This document shows, in pieces, positions 43,671 to 55,801 of a DNA stretch of 64,000 nt; the first letter of the stretch is position 1; each line of letters begins with the position of its first letter. This DNA comes from Limnoperna fortunei. Its lineage: Eukaryota > Mollusca > Bivalvia > Mytilida > Modiolidae. Where the stretch lies: contig OX104113.1 in assembly GCA_944474755.1 (NCBI GenBank), forward strand, positions 67,538,074-67,602,073, in the 5' to 3' direction. The position numbers and the translations under genes were made by a program. A model generated the notes under the pieces. It was not told the origin of the DNA. It was given only the letters and a program-made list of their open reading frames with translations, and searched no databases.

Positions 43671-45673
43671 TTGATTTAAACATATTTTATTCATGAAATA
43701 CATGAATTGGATTGGATAGCAGGACCAAGCCTATATATATCCTCTCCATGGTAACATCAAACAATGGCACAGACATGTCATAATTAAGTCAAAGAAAGAC
43801 AACTCAAATTCTATTGTAAGCCAAAAATCTCAGTTATTATAATGTTTCTTTGTAATTATTAATAAGGAAAATAAAGAAGAATTATCTAATAATTTACATG
43901 TATATATCATAACCAAATGTAGATAGATTCCAAGCAAGGATATGGAATATGAGATCTGTGGCTTTTCGAGTACATGAGAAAAAAAAAATAGGAAGGAAAT
44001 ATAGATGATAGATAACAGAACAAACATATATACAAACAAAATAGAGAAATAACACATAATATTTTAGTCATCATAATTATCATTAGTGCTCTCGATTGAT
44101 AAATGCATTAATAATATTAATTATTATTCATTTATATACCTGTATTACTATTAATTAATTAATTAACCAATTAATTATATAAATCTTTTACTTCCCTTTA
44201 TGAAATCATGCACAGACAGGACCAAAGTTTTATTTTGTTCATTATTACAAATTGAACTGCCATATAAAATATTTTGAATGTTAAAGTCAATATTTAAAGT
44301 TGCAAATGTATTCAGAAGATTTTGTCTCTGAATACTATAAGAGGGGCAATACATGAAAAAATGGCTGAGATCTTCATTTGTATGGTTACAACGAGGACAG
44401 GCAGAACTATCAGATAAATGATGACATAGTAAGTGTTTATTCAGATTACTGGCATCATTTCGCATCTGACAGAGTATTATATTTTCTTTTCTATTTCCTT
44501 CATTGAAATATTCAGGACAAGCCATTACATCAGATTTTAACCTTTTCTTAAATATTTCAATGGAGGGACTTGTTTTAATTGACTCTGGAAGATTATTCCA
44601 AAGTTTAAAAGTGTTGGGAATAAAACTCTTATCATAAGATACAGAATTACAAAAAGGAATTCTAAAATTACTCTCTGAAATAGCATTTCTCAGATTATAG
44701 TTATGAATATTGACTGTAAATGGTTGTACAATATCATGTAAATATTGTGGCGTTAAGCCGTGCATAATCTTATATAATAATATAAGTTTATGTTTTTCTC
44801 TTCTCTTATAAAGAGGCTCCCAACCAAGTTCTTCATAAAGTTTAGTTTTAGACGAGTTTATTCTTAAACCGGTGATAATTCTGCCTGCCTCAATTTGCAC
44901 ACTCTCCAATAGATTAGCTTCATAAGTTGTACAGTTATCCCATACAACATCAGCATATTCTAAAATTGGTCGAATAAATGACATATAAATAGTTATTAGT
45001 ACTTTTCTGTTCACTTGGTATTTAAGCATTCTAAGTATATTTAAACGCTCACATGCTTTGTTATATATTTTATTTATATGATTATTCCATTTACAATCAC
45101 TTTGGAATTCAAGACCTAAATGACAATGGGAGGTTACATCTTTTACAATATTGTCTGGATTACCAAAGTGGATTGGAGAATGGTTAACTTTCTTCCTGCT
45201 AAAAAGAAGTGATTCCGTTTTATCAGGATTAAACTTTACAGCCCATTTCTTAGACCAATCATGTATAGAAGCTAAGTTAGTATTTAATTTATTTGCTGCT
45301 TCTATGTAGTTATTATTATCCACTATCACAAACAGTGATGTATCATCAGCAAAAAGTTTTATTCCACAATCAATACCCTCAGTAATATCATTAATATATA
45401 TAAGGAACAGAAAAGGACCAAGTACTGATCCCTGGGGAACGCCTGCATCAACCTCTTCCCACCCTGAATTAAAACCATCAAGGACTACTTTTTGTTCTCT
45501 ATTCTGTAAATAGTCAGATATCCAATTTAGCAATTTTCCTGAAATCCCCATTTTATTTAACTTATGTATTAGCCCTTTATGCCATACTCTGTCAAATGCT
45601 TTTGAAACATCACAGAATACAAATCTAATGTCTTTTCCCACATCTAAGTTGCTAATTATAGTGTGATATATCT
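43671..45673 (-). mobile_element. LINE 5: 5'-truncated CR1/jockey-type element, youngest-looking LINE
   Basis: 2003 bp bounded by an exact 13-bp TSD. It carries one uninterrupted 488-codon RT frame, ~500 bp of 3' UTR, and the 3' end TCCAATCCAATTCATG, then GAATAAAATATGTTTAAATC, shared with LINE 4. Truncated within the RT palm. Confidence 0.93.
44175..45641 (-). pseudogene. LINE 5 ORF2, RT palm to C-terminus, uninterrupted
   Basis: 488 aa. FCDVSKAFDRVWHKGL (residues 9-24, first catalytic Asp), GVPQGSVLGPFLFLIYINDI (67-86), LFADDTS (96-102, catalytic Asp pair), WAVKFNPDKTESLLFSRKK, SHCHLGLEFQSDCKWNNHIN, FIRPILEYADVVWDNC, FIPNTFKLWNNLP, and CPRCNHTNEDLSHFFMYCPS near residue 430 (C-x2-C-x8-H-x4-C). 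The frame is open upstream to the TSD. The endonuclease and ORF1 are missing, so it is a dead-on-arrival copy with little later decay. Confidence 0.92.
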
Positions 45674-45689
45674 TCAGATCGAAGATAGC

Positions 45690-45845
45690 AGGACAATGAC
45701 CAGTACAACTGATAAGAATCCGACGAATGACTGTCTATTGACAGATAGGTCAATGACTAACTATTGACAGGCTTTCTTACCTATTTTCAGTCAAACCAAA
45801 ACTGTCTAACTATTGACAGTTAGACCAATGACCTAATGCGACTCG
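45690..45845. repeat. Short degenerate inverted/direct repeats
   Basis: GACTGTCTATTGACAG then ATAGGTCAATGAC (45729-45757) recurs as AACTGTCTAACTATTGACAG then TTAGACCAATGAC (45797-45832). Each can fold through CTATTGACAG/CTGTCAATAG. It abuts the LINE 5 right TSD. Nature unknown. Confidence 0.5.
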
Positions 45846-48285
45846 ATCACGAACACTATACATATATTTATCTCTGAGAAATGTGTGCCAGTAACTTATT
45901 AGAAATCATTTCACACAATCAAAATAAACATGTCTAAGATCTGCCAATTAGATGCAAAGTTTAACAAAAAACTCTTTAAGATATACAAGCAGCACCTTTA
46001 AAAATTGGTTGAGTACTTGAATTAATACATTAACTTTTCATTAACTTATTGTAACCCAGTTAAGTCGTATAAGGTACAGAACTGCTCTAGCTTTTTTTCA
46101 AAATGTTACCCAACATAAACTTAAACTTAGTTATAGGCCACTTCACAATTTAGTCGAGCAAGTGGCTATAAAAGCATGGATTCTGTTATTTCAAAACATG
46201 TTGTTAAACCTCATAGCTATTTTTAGTATCCCTGTATGACATTCATTCTGTGAAGGATCTCTCAGAAATAGTTTGATTTATTTTGGGTCAAATGAATACT
46301 CTGAGATCTGTTACCCTTTCTAAAGCAAACCAAGCATACTTGCAAGCTGTCAATATAAACTAATGTTCAAGGCAAATTGAATCAGTGAAGTAAGAAAACA
46401 AACAATCCATAACATATTTTATTATTAAATTAAAAAAAGAATGTCAATATCAAAATGTAAATAATGAAAAAATAAAAGTGTGTAAAAACTGTTGTAGAGA
46501 ACAAATTAATACATAATACATTTCGCAATACCCTTCAGTGTTTTGTTCCAGCTATAACCCTAATATTAACTTGGACAAAAACATACAAGGACAAAGTTTA
46601 GAAACAGAGAAAACGGAAAGTATTATTAGGAGTCCTTGTATTTTGTTTATAGTAAAACTGATACATCAATACATATAAATCTTTGTTATCTACCATTTGA
46701 TGTACTCACATGATACATATTTTGTAATTTGTAAATATTTACCCCTTATCACTCCTTCACACATTGTGTGTAGGTACTGCAAAAGTAGTTCCCTCTTGTG
46801 TAATGATGAAGATTTAAACTGCATTCACAGAAATCCTCACATGGCATGAAAATCCTATGAAACAGTAGAATCTAAACAAATTATCTTTTTGGAATATCAA
46901 ACCCTGACAATAGATTGTGACATCAGAGTGATATCTAGAATCCCAGTTTACAATGCTTATGCCTGTGTCAATAAGGCATAAACCAGCAGTAGATCATAAA
47001 CTCTATTTGACTGTATATGACAAAAAATTATACAGGCAATGCATTATTACTGTGTTAAGTCAATCAAAGGACACAAATCTTTTACAACCAGTTATAATGT
47101 AACAATTCATTATAAAATGTAGCTGAAACATTAATTAAACATTAAAATTCATTCTCAAATATATGTTATTTACATATACAAGATTATAAGACATGTATCA
47201 AAAACTACAGTTTTTCAAAAATGTAGAAATTTTGTTAAATTTAGTACAAATTCTCCCAAATTCGTAACTTACAACCTGGGTATATCTTTCTAAAAATAAA
47301 GACATTCACAATACTGAAAACACATTTTATTGCCAACAAACAACTGACCTGAATATAGGATAAAAAACAAATCCATAAGATTGTTCATTATTGCACAACA
47401 CAAACAAAATGAAGCTTTAATTAAAACACAGATTTTAATTTGAAGGCCCATATCATAATTGCTTACAAAAATACAAAAATATAATCATTCCTAATTCTCT
47501 CATGAAATTATAATCATTGGTTAAGATAAATTTTCATGTTCAAATTCATTTTATAATACCTTACCGAATACACTGTTAAAATGCTTGTAGAGTATTTTTT
47601 TAAGTATTATAAAATGAACTAATTGTGAAATCTGAACACATTTCTGAAATTGAACACTAAACATATGTTCCAGTACTTGTGATGCATGCTAGACGGACAT
47701 GCTACCTTCAAAACAGAAACCTTTTGACTGAATCAAGAAAATTGAGAAAATAGTTCTATATACACTTTTATTCATTAAACATTTGGAAATTAACTAACAA
47801 GTTACTGTGAGCTAATGCTCCCCAAGATACCCCCCTCTATAACTTAGAGAGGTCAGAAAATAAATAACACAATATGGCATGTGCAGACAAAGCTATTGAT
47901 GAAATTTCATTAGTGTATCATTAATCATTGCTGAGAAAAATGCGATGAAAAAATTGTTATGGATCTATGCACACACTAAAACACAGACTGTTAACAGTAT
48001 ACACATATCCCCTATTAGAATCGGGGATATAATTAAGACCAACATGTAAATATGTTTAGTGTAAATAAAAGAGAAAGATTAAAATAAATATACATTGGAA
48101 CAAGATAAGGGATCAGCCATAATAGTCCGAAGTATGAGTGTGCAAAAATCACTTTTTCAGACCCCCCCCCATCCCCCCATGCAAGAGTGTACATGGACTA
48201 TTTCCATACTTTAATCAAGGATAATGGAAACTGATGGAGTGCATCATTATTGGTAATATAATGTATCATGCTGATAACCACAGTA
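45846..48285. other. Long AT-rich non-coding stretch
   Basis: No exon-like ORF, RNA gene or repeat recognised. A C-run (ACCCCCCCCCATCCCCCCA) lies at about 48163-48180. Confidence 0.4.
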
Positions 48286-48289
48286 TCTT

Positions 48290-48560
48290 TCCCCTATTTC
48301 AACATGGATTACAAAAGGGACTTGCCTGTTCCACCTGGCTAGTTGAATTTGTTGATGATATAACCAGAAACCTCAACAGTTGAAAACAGACATTTTATCA
48401 TTGCTTAATAATTCAGCAAAGATTTTGATAAAGTCTGCCATAGCTTATGTATCCACAAACTGAATCATTATGGAACAGGAAGCAAAACCAACAGTTGGAT
48501 AGAGAGCTTCCTCCATAACAGTTCGATGACTTCAATCAGTTATGGTAAAATGTGAAACGA
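48290..48560 (+). pseudogene. Decayed LINE RT fragment
   Basis: Multi-frame reading HGLQKGLACSTWLVEFVDDI, IIQQRF-like then DFDKVCHS (a degraded SKAFDKVxH block), KLNHYGTGSKTNSWIESFLH. The order matches QHGFxxGRSCxTQLLEFxDDI, DFSKAFDKVxH and WIxxFLxNR of jockey/CR1 RTs. Stops throughout. Confidence 0.65.
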
Positions 48561-49884
48561 CAAGAAAAACGCATTCATAAGAAGGTCAAAATTTAACTCC
48601 CTCCCCAAGAATGGTTGAACAATTATGAATGACCCCAAAATAATCCATGACTCAACAACATTTAAAAGTGTATTATAAGAATAAACATATTTCCATGACT
48701 AAGGATCTTTATAAGTTCTATCTTGATATATTACCCAAGAGGTCTTCAATGAACATCACAAAATGGATATGTACAAATAAAATTTCTCTTATGATTGTCC
48801 TTATTTATCTATTTTTCGCACAACTTGGAAAATGTCATATAATTGACAACAATAATATACACTCAAGGAATATGAAAAATGCATTGCAATGTCAGTCCCT
48901 GACGAAAAAATAAATTGTGATGTCACTTCAAGGTAGTGAAAGAAGGTTCCTGATGAATATCCGTGTTATGAAGAAATTTATGAACAATGTTGTGTATTAT
49001 GTAATTTTTAATTTGAAAAATGTCTTTATTATACATTGTATATGACTGTGTTCTCTTTTTAATGTTATGCTTCATTACTCTGTTATAGCCTGGAATTACA
49101 TCTTGCATATTACTCCATGCTTTAACAATGCCACATTTTTGTGCTACAAAATTAACACAAATAACATTTTTTATTTCATCATAAGAGAAATCTGTTTCAC
49201 AAATCATGAGAATTGTGTATCACTTGATATCATCTCTTGTTATTTAATTTCAACAAACTAATAAACTTGCCATTCTGTTAAAATTAAATAAATCAAGATT
49301 ATATAAAGCAATGTACAATTTTCACTCATTGTGAAACCTGTAAACATCACAGATAAATATCTTATTTAAAACAATAATTTTCAAAACTTTAAAATTGTAA
49401 AATAAAAATACATTGAAAATGTATGAAACAAAATCACAGTTGCCATTTGATCTTCCTTTTTCACACATTCATGTGATACATATACAGGAATCCAGGTGAA
49501 ACTTTATAAAAGAATCAAATGATGTAATTAACTTTTAAGAGACAGAAAATCAAAGAACTATTTCCCTGCACATGACAAAGATACAACATTTAACACTTTG
49601 AATTTATAGATATTCAATATTTGGCACAAATATGCTTGTAAAAATAGTATTGTCTAAAACACAAATACATGTACATGTTTATATAGAATTTACAATTATA
49701 CATATTTAGTGAGCATTTTTAGTACCAGGTAATAGCAACTTGAGACCATCCATGAAGAAAATTTATATTTTGATCCATTTATGTTTTTAGGGGTGACTGA
49801 CATTAAACAGTGGAAGTGCCGCGACCTAGTTTTCTACCTCCATCCGCTTGATGTAAAAACCAAAAAAGTAAGGTCGACAACCCA
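48561..49884. other. AT-rich non-coding stretch
   Basis: The 88-codon ORF at 48647-48913 and the opposite 94-codon ORF at 48923-49207 show no motifs, and no splice-site context was recognised. Nothing else recognised. Confidence 0.35.
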
Positions 49885-50400
49885 AAATTATTATAGGTGG
49901 CGTTGAAGTCGGTAATGGTCATTAGTTTGTTTACGGACACCGAGTAGAAGTTGGCGTTGGATATTACTTTAAAAATAAATAGAAGTGTGTTTAATTTTAT
50001 GGTTTTGTTTTGAAACAAATATTTTTCAACTTAACAAAATAGTTCTTATCTCTCGATAATGGTTTGTTCTTTTCTACGAAGCCGGTATCCGTGCGACTTG
50101 TTTTTTTGTTATTGACGAAAATAAATATGGCGGGTAAATCTCGAGCAGATTTATAACTGACACAAATGCATCCTACTGCCTACCTATTAATAAAAGTGGC
50201 TAAAATAGAAAGAAAAGGGGCCAAACTTTCACTTATTACCATATTTTTCCCGTCACCCTTTAGGGATTTTACAAACGAGCCGATGATAGGAAGTCCTTCC
50301 TTTTCGACCATTTTCATGTCATTGACGTCCCGGTGAAGGATAAATTCATTTCTGTTTTGTTTATACGCAACCTTGATCAATACAGCTGCAGTACACAATA
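49885..50400 (-). repeat. Inverted duplication, arm 1, with a possible coding segment
   Basis: Minus strand: a 72-codon frame (50398-50180) including MKMVEKEGLPIIGSFVKSLK and GDGKNMVI, then TAGGATGCATTTGTGTCAGT and, ~240 bp on, AACGCCACCTATAATAAT. The same landmarks in the same order, on the plus strand, occur at 55112-55454 (GGTGATGGGAAATA, TAGGATGCGTTTGTGTCAGT, AACGCCACCTATAATAAT). The frame could be an exon; it matches no family I recognise. Confidence 0.5.
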
Positions 50401-51335
50401 TTTCAATATATATCGGATACAGACAAACACGTTTTCCTGTTTATTCATAGAAATGTAGCAGACCAGCTAAACTTTACAATACCCACGACCACGGTAATGC
50501 CCACTTGGTGTATTCCCATTTTGTCCACAATTATAGTGTCCCATTTCGTATACTCTATGAATTTTATATGAGAAATTAAGTTTAATGCAAAAATTATTTC
50601 ATTAAATTTATAATACAAACATTCATGAAATAGTCTTCAATTTTCAATCATAACAAAACTTTATTGCAAAATATATATACAACACCAATACACAAACTAT
50701 AATACACCATCATTTTATTTAACAACCAAGTTTGAACATTATCAGTAGACTAAATGGGAATTAAAAAATTTTCAAGATTAGACAAAATGGGAAGTTACCA
50801 TGCCTGGCTGTACATGTAGTTTACTGGCTTCAGCAGTGACCCTAAATTTGTTTGTGTTAAATAATCATGAATTCCACACATTTTTAATTGTAATTATCAG
50901 ATTCTAGCCATTTAGCATAACAGCAACAGATATATTGGCACACGTTTATAGATATGCATCTAGTTGACATTGATTTATTTTATTTCGCTTTTTTTTTTGT
51001 TTTGTTGTTGATGCAGTACAATAAATTAAAATATTTTAATTATTAATTTCTAGCTACGCAGATCAACCAAATTTAGTACTAACTTTGTATTGAATTAATT
51101 TAATGTGTTTTTTTTCAGATTACTTTATTTTGTTGTGTTGGTGTATGTATGTTCTGACATTCCATTGTTCTATGTCAATTTTTAATATCCAAATCAACCA
51201 TAAAAAATCCGACATCAATTTGCATACATGTAATTGTTTCCTGCGCGGAGTAGAATTTTTAATTTCAGCTATGTCTCAAAAAATCAAATCAAGTTGATAC
51301 AAAATTAAGGTCCACCCTAACAGAGACCATGGACC
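50401..51335. other. AT-rich non-coding stretch
   Basis: No gene or repeat recognised. Confidence 0.35.
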
Positions 51336-51339
51336 ATGT

Positions 51340-51455
51340 TAAGATTGGATTCGAGTACACCCTTCCCGCAATGTGACTTGAACCCGAAATCTGTTGACAG
51401 ACCACAAGATCAATAGTATACAAACTACCTTAACCACTCGGCCACCAAGGCCCCC
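51340..51455 (-). mobile_element. SINE-B copy, tRNA-derived
   Basis: Minus strand: GGGGGCCTTGGTGGCCGAGT then GGTTAAGG contains a pol III A box (TGGCCGAGTGG). GGGTTCAAGTCAC ~50 nt on is a good B box (GGTTCAANTC). Box spacing fits a tRNA with a long variable arm (Leu/Ser type). The copy ends near CGAATCCAATCTTAAC. It is not a functional tRNA: the acceptor stem is not complementary. Confidence 0.8.
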
Positions 51456-51469
51456 AAGTGGTATATGAA

Positions 51470-51689
51470 ACATGTCTTTCTCCATTTGTTTATTTACAAT
51501 CGATTTTGGGATATTACCTAACAAGTCGTGTATGAAATCGAGTTTTTGATTGGTTTCTTGCAGGTGTGACTGTTTATTTCTAGTTGCATTTTTAATACCC
51601 ACAATTCTCAGTGTGTTGAAATTGCAATTAATTTTAACTGACATCACAGATAATATTTTAATAAAATTCTTCATCAGTTTTTCTTCCAA
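51470..51689 (-). other. Possible exon or decayed coding segment
   Basis: The minus frame upstream of the SINE-B reads IKILSVMSVKINCNFNTLRI, then NKQSHLQETNQKLDFIHDLL. Composition is amphipathic helical and more protein-like than its surroundings. No domain, and splice sites are not clear. Low confidence. Confidence 0.25.
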
Positions 51690-51759
51690 TCAATGCTAGA
51701 ATTGGACAGAATTTCCCAGGATACTTTGCATCTATCTATAACCAACTGTTGTAAGGAAT

Positions 51760-52414
51760 TGGATACACAAAATCGGTTCATAACTCCCAACAACTATATG
51801 GTGGTTCGGTAACCTTGATAAAAACCAGAGTTATTCTGTTGTAGGTTCTGGAAAGGATAAAAATGGTTTTCTTGCACTACAATTCAAACTGCAACACCAC
51901 AACACAGTCAGTCTTGTCACCAACACTATAAATTCTATTTTAGATCACACTGATCATGTTGATATTTCTGTTTTGACAGATTCAATGTAGGCAAAGAAAC
52001 CTTTCAGCTGATGTAGGTAGCAGCATTTATAATACTGCTGATACGATAGGACAACTGCCACCTAATTCACATTTTGATCAATTTTCAAACTTGTCAATAT
52101 CAGATTTTCAGTGCACAGCTTCTAAGAACCAGGAAATTATTCTTTTCAGACCACTGTTCATCAGTACGGGTTTTTGAAATTCCTATTACAGCAAATAAAC
52201 ATCTCTGACTCTGTTCCAAGCTTCAAAACTTTTTTATCTCTTCCAACTGAAATAAAAACCAGAAAAATCTGTATTTTGATCTATTGCAGTACTTATGCTG
52301 ACAGTGTTTGTCATGTTCTCAACATTTTGTATGAAAAATTTCAAGTTGTAGTGTTGTGTTATTATGTGGTTGTAGTAGTTGTAGGCGGTGGTAAAAGTTA
52401 TGATCTTTTAATTT
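51760..52414 (+). pseudogene. Unidentified decayed coding sequence, left part
   Basis: Fragments in different plus frames look protein-like: GSGKDKNGFLALQFKLQHHN (about 51845-51905), LTDSM, and RNLSADVGSSIYNTADTIGQ. The region ends at the TSD of SINE-A copy 8 and may continue after it. No family recognised; possibly an old transposon ORF. Confidence 0.35.
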
Positions 52415-52427
52415 CCTTAAAAACTGA
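52415..52427. repeat. Left TSD of SINE-A copy 8
   Basis: CCTTAAAAACTGA, exactly repeated at 52794-52806. Confidence 0.8.
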
Positions 52428-52793
52428 TTGATTGATTGGAATTGGCTTTATGTCCAGTGAGCACAGCAGTATTTCCCCTATATTCAGGACGAGATCAAGT
52501 TAACGAACAATCAATGGAAAATGAGGGTGGGATGAGACACAGGAACCCAATTTAGACAGACACTGGTAAAATATGGAGTTTTGGGTAGGGGCAGAGATTT
52601 TAGCCTTTTGTAGCGGATACAATGAGCCTATACTCTTTTTCGAAATCTACAAAAGGGGTCTTTATTGTGCAAGGAGCGTGGCACTCTCCAAACATGTTAC
52701 CCACTATGGTCCACGGCCAGGCCTACCATATTATGACCCAACAACCCCCAATGAGATGATATTCCCTATCTGCCACCCAGGGATGCGCTGGGA
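52428..52793 (-). mobile_element. SINE-A copy 8
   Basis: Full-length (~366 bp) and flanked by a 13-bp direct repeat, which fixes the family's ends. Minus-strand landmarks: GGTCCCAGCGCATCCC, GGGGGTTGTTGGGTCATAAT, GTGGACCATAGTGGGTAACA, GTGCCACGCTCCTTGCACAA, AAAGACCCCTTTTGTAGATT, then the tail CGTCCTGAATATAGGGGAAA, TACTGCTGTGCTCACTGGAC and a TCAATCAA end. Confidence 0.9.
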
Positions 52794-52806
52794 CCTTAAA
52801 AACTGA

Positions 52807-52945
52807 GTATGGTGCATCTTTGGACTGGGTTATTCCTTTATCCAGGCTACTGATAGTTTAATACTTACTTCGAAATTCCACCATGGTTCTACTTTACGTA
52901 TTTTAACGGACTGTTCTAAATTTGCAGTTACAGACTGATTTTTTA
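52807..52945 (+). pseudogene. Unidentified decayed coding sequence, right part
   Basis: Reads ATDSLILTSKFHHGSTLRIL then TDCSKFAVTD. It resumes after the TSD of SINE-A copy 8 and may belong with 51760-52414. Family unknown. Confidence 0.3.
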
Positions 52946-54480
52946 CTCGGGTATGGGGAGGTTATCTATTACATATCTGGTAAAACAATACATTTCTGGT
53001 GATCTTGACAATTTTCAGATATATCTTCTTTTTTTTTTTTTGAGACAATACATTTTTTAATCTATAGTTATTAGTAGACATCATATTGTGCATAGATACA
53101 TGTATGTGTATCGTGTAAATTAATCACTATTATTTTTTCAACTCTGATTTGAGATAATATTGACGAAATTCAATGTATAAGTAATAGTTATATGAAGTAT
53201 ATTTACTTTGTCCACATATGCCATTTGATCAGATCAATTGCACTCTATGTGCAAATTAGAAATAACAAATAAAGATATGAAAATAAATATGAATATAATT
53301 TACATAATAATAGAAATAATATAGTAAGAATCAAACTCAAAATTAAACAACAACAAAAATTAAATTACAAATGAATTTCTTCTCTTCTAAGTAGGTTTTC
53401 TTAATTATTCTTTCTTGACAAAACAATTATTTTCTTAAAATTATTCACAACCTTTCTCTTACAGAAATAATTTTGAAATGCCAAATTTCTACTTTACTTT
53501 GTAATTGTTTTGACAGGGACATCCTTGCAATCAACATTTTTTGTTTGTATTTACAATAATTGTGATCATAACTACATGATCACAAAACGAAAGAAAAGCC
53601 ATAAAGTTGTCTATTAAAATGTTTTCTTTTACATACTAAGGAAATAGAAATGTCAGTGTCACCCTCTACTATTTTGCTATCTCCCTGTAATTATTTGGTA
53701 CCAGTCAAAGGTAAAATTCGGGAACCAGTTATTGAGTGTAAACAGAGTTATCTAACCTAATTATGACCGATATAGTTGGGTATGGTAATATTTACCGAGC
53801 CGCTAGGCAGACGTATGAACGGTTGTTGATGATTTTTGTGTTACAAACGCGTAAATGAATCAAATCAGGACAATATACACCTTTTTCAAGATAATTTAAA
53901 CGGCATAAAACGGGATAAAACTCAACGCTCTTGCATAAATTTCTGTTTAGTGTGGGCTTTGCAACCACAACATTGCACAGGTTTTGATCCTGTTTCTGAA
54001 GCCGTCTCATTCGTTTCAAAGGCTGCCGCTTTCCACTAAATGTGCACTAAACTTTTATGAAATCACGTGATTAGGATAAAAATGTTCTCCAAGATTATTT
54101 CTTGAAAACGACGTATTGAATTCCGCTAATGCAGCAGACAAAAGTAACTATATTGATGCAATTTTAGTACTTTTGCGAATTAAAATGACCCCAAAGTAGT
54201 TTTTAGACCAATCCAAATGACGTAAACTTCTATGCATGTAAAAACTAAAATATATTTGATAATATAAAGATGTGTTACAAAGGCGTAAATTAATCAGATA
54301 AGAAAACAGGTCAATATCGGATTTCGCATGACCGCGTGAGCAGCTGAAATGTGCAGTGGACAAAAATAACCATACATGTATTGTGATGCAATTTTCAGAT
54401 ATATCATGCAAATTTTAACACTGTAATTTCTGATATCATATCTTCTTTAAGGTTTAATATTACCTCAGATGAGGATCATC
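52946..54480. other. AT-rich non-coding stretch
   Basis: Includes a small dispersed repeat at 53748-53780 matching 13305-13345 (TTATCTAACCTAATTATGAC). A weakly repeated phrase (GTGTTACAAACGCGTAAATG at 53838; GTGTTACAAAGGCGTAAATT at 54271) suggests an old ~430-bp tandem duplication covering about 53838-54410. Confidence 0.45.
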
Positions 54481-54482
54481 CA

Positions 54483-54642
54483 GTATGCAAATGCTGGTCA
54501 TTCTGTTGGTTGTCTGGGGAAAGTCAGCATTGTGCCTCAAGTACCAACTGTATGTGAATGCTTGTCATTCTGTCAGTTGTCCAGGGAAAGTTGGCTTGGT
54601 GGCATCTAGTACCACTGTAGGTGAATGCTGGTCATACCGTCT
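54483..54642. repeat. 67-bp minisatellite, 2.4 copies
   Basis: Units start at 54483, 54550 and 54617 with GTATGCAAATGCTGGTCATT, GTATGTGAATGCTTGTCATT and GTAGGTGAATGCTGGTCATA. Period 67 bp, ~80 percent identity. Confidence 0.8.
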
Positions 54643-54999
54643 ATAAAGAGATGACATTTATGTAACTGGGTTTTTTTATTTTAAATTTAAATAACATAGC
54701 TAATGTCAGTAATGAACTGAAGTTTGTTTCTATATCAGTTATACTTTTAATTCCTAATAAAAAATGTTTAATGTTAATCTATGTATGTATCCGCAAATAT
54801 AAGGCAACAATAAAATGTTTTCACAAAAAATGTGTTACATTCCACCCAGGTAGCTGCGTTTGGCTTCATCCTTACTACCTTAGCTTCATCCAGGTGTGCG
54901 TCAGGTAACCGCTTGACAAAATGCAGACGAGCAAAAATTTGATTAAAACACAATTTAAACAGTTATATTTTATACATTTGTTAAAAATTTTAGTTACAC
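54643..54999. other. Non-coding stretch
   Basis: Nothing recognised apart from a short repeated CTTCATCC phrase near 54860-54890. Confidence 0.35.
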
Positions 55000-55455
55000 A
55001 CACAAAACTTACCTCGTTCTTTCAAGAAAAGTTGCAGATATCTTCACATTCCATCTCTCCATTTGTCGCATTTGAGTGTCCAAGATTAGAAGTTGTTGTT
55101 AAAATAACCGCGAAGGGTGATGGGAAATATTTATACTTCGGGGATTCCTTATGGTATTTTCTTTAAAATTTTTTTATTTTTAACCAATGAAATTCTGTAG
55201 GATGCGTTTGTGTCAGTTAAAAATAGACCAGGTGATATGCATCATGGAAAACTTCCAAAACTCCTTCCCCATAAATGTGTCTTTTAGCATGATGCTTTTT
55301 CTGTTTTAAGAAAATAAGTTTATGCACTGAATGTTAAATTGTTTAATTAATTTGTTTGTTTGAATCAAGGATGTATATAAAATCGTTTAAATTAATTTAA
55401 ATATCGACACTTTTCTGTAAAATGTATCGATAGGAACGCCACCTATAATAATAGA
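55000..55455 (+). repeat. Inverted duplication, arm 2
   Basis: Plus-strand counterpart of 49885-50400: AAGGGTGATGGGAAATATTT, TAGGATGCGTTTGTGTCAGT, and AACGCCACCTATAATAAT at 55435-55453. Its frame (54921-55166) ends AKGDGKYLYFGDSLWYFL, alignable with LKGDGKNMVISESLAPFL in arm 1. More diverged than a recent duplication. Confidence 0.5.
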
Positions 55456-55801
55456 GTTATCTCCCTTTACCCGCGTGTTTTTAAATTGGAACTCTTCTGT
55501 GTCGGTGGCTTTTCCGCTGAAATGACATTAATTATTTGTTAAATATAATTCTTAAACACAACTTATAATGACATCAAATATAATGCCTTTTTTAATTCTT
55601 GAAAAAAAAGTTTGTAGATTGTATTTTCTGTTATAAATTTTACATAAAGAAACAAATATTTAAAGAAAAAAAAAAATCCAATTTCATTTTTTTTTTAAAT
55701 TTTTGTAGTTGTATTTCATTAAATAATATTCATTAATTATTTACACCATTCATACATATTCTCCATGTTTCATTTTAAAAACCACATGCACAAACAATAT
55801 A

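Noticed and set aside
48647..49207. Opposing ORFs of 88 and 94 codons
   Set aside because: AT-rich, Asn/Ile/Lys-heavy, no motifs; expected by chance.
51340..51455. Functional tRNA gene on the minus strand
   Set aside because: A and B boxes are good, but the ends do not form an acceptor stem and the sequence matches other SINE-B copies.
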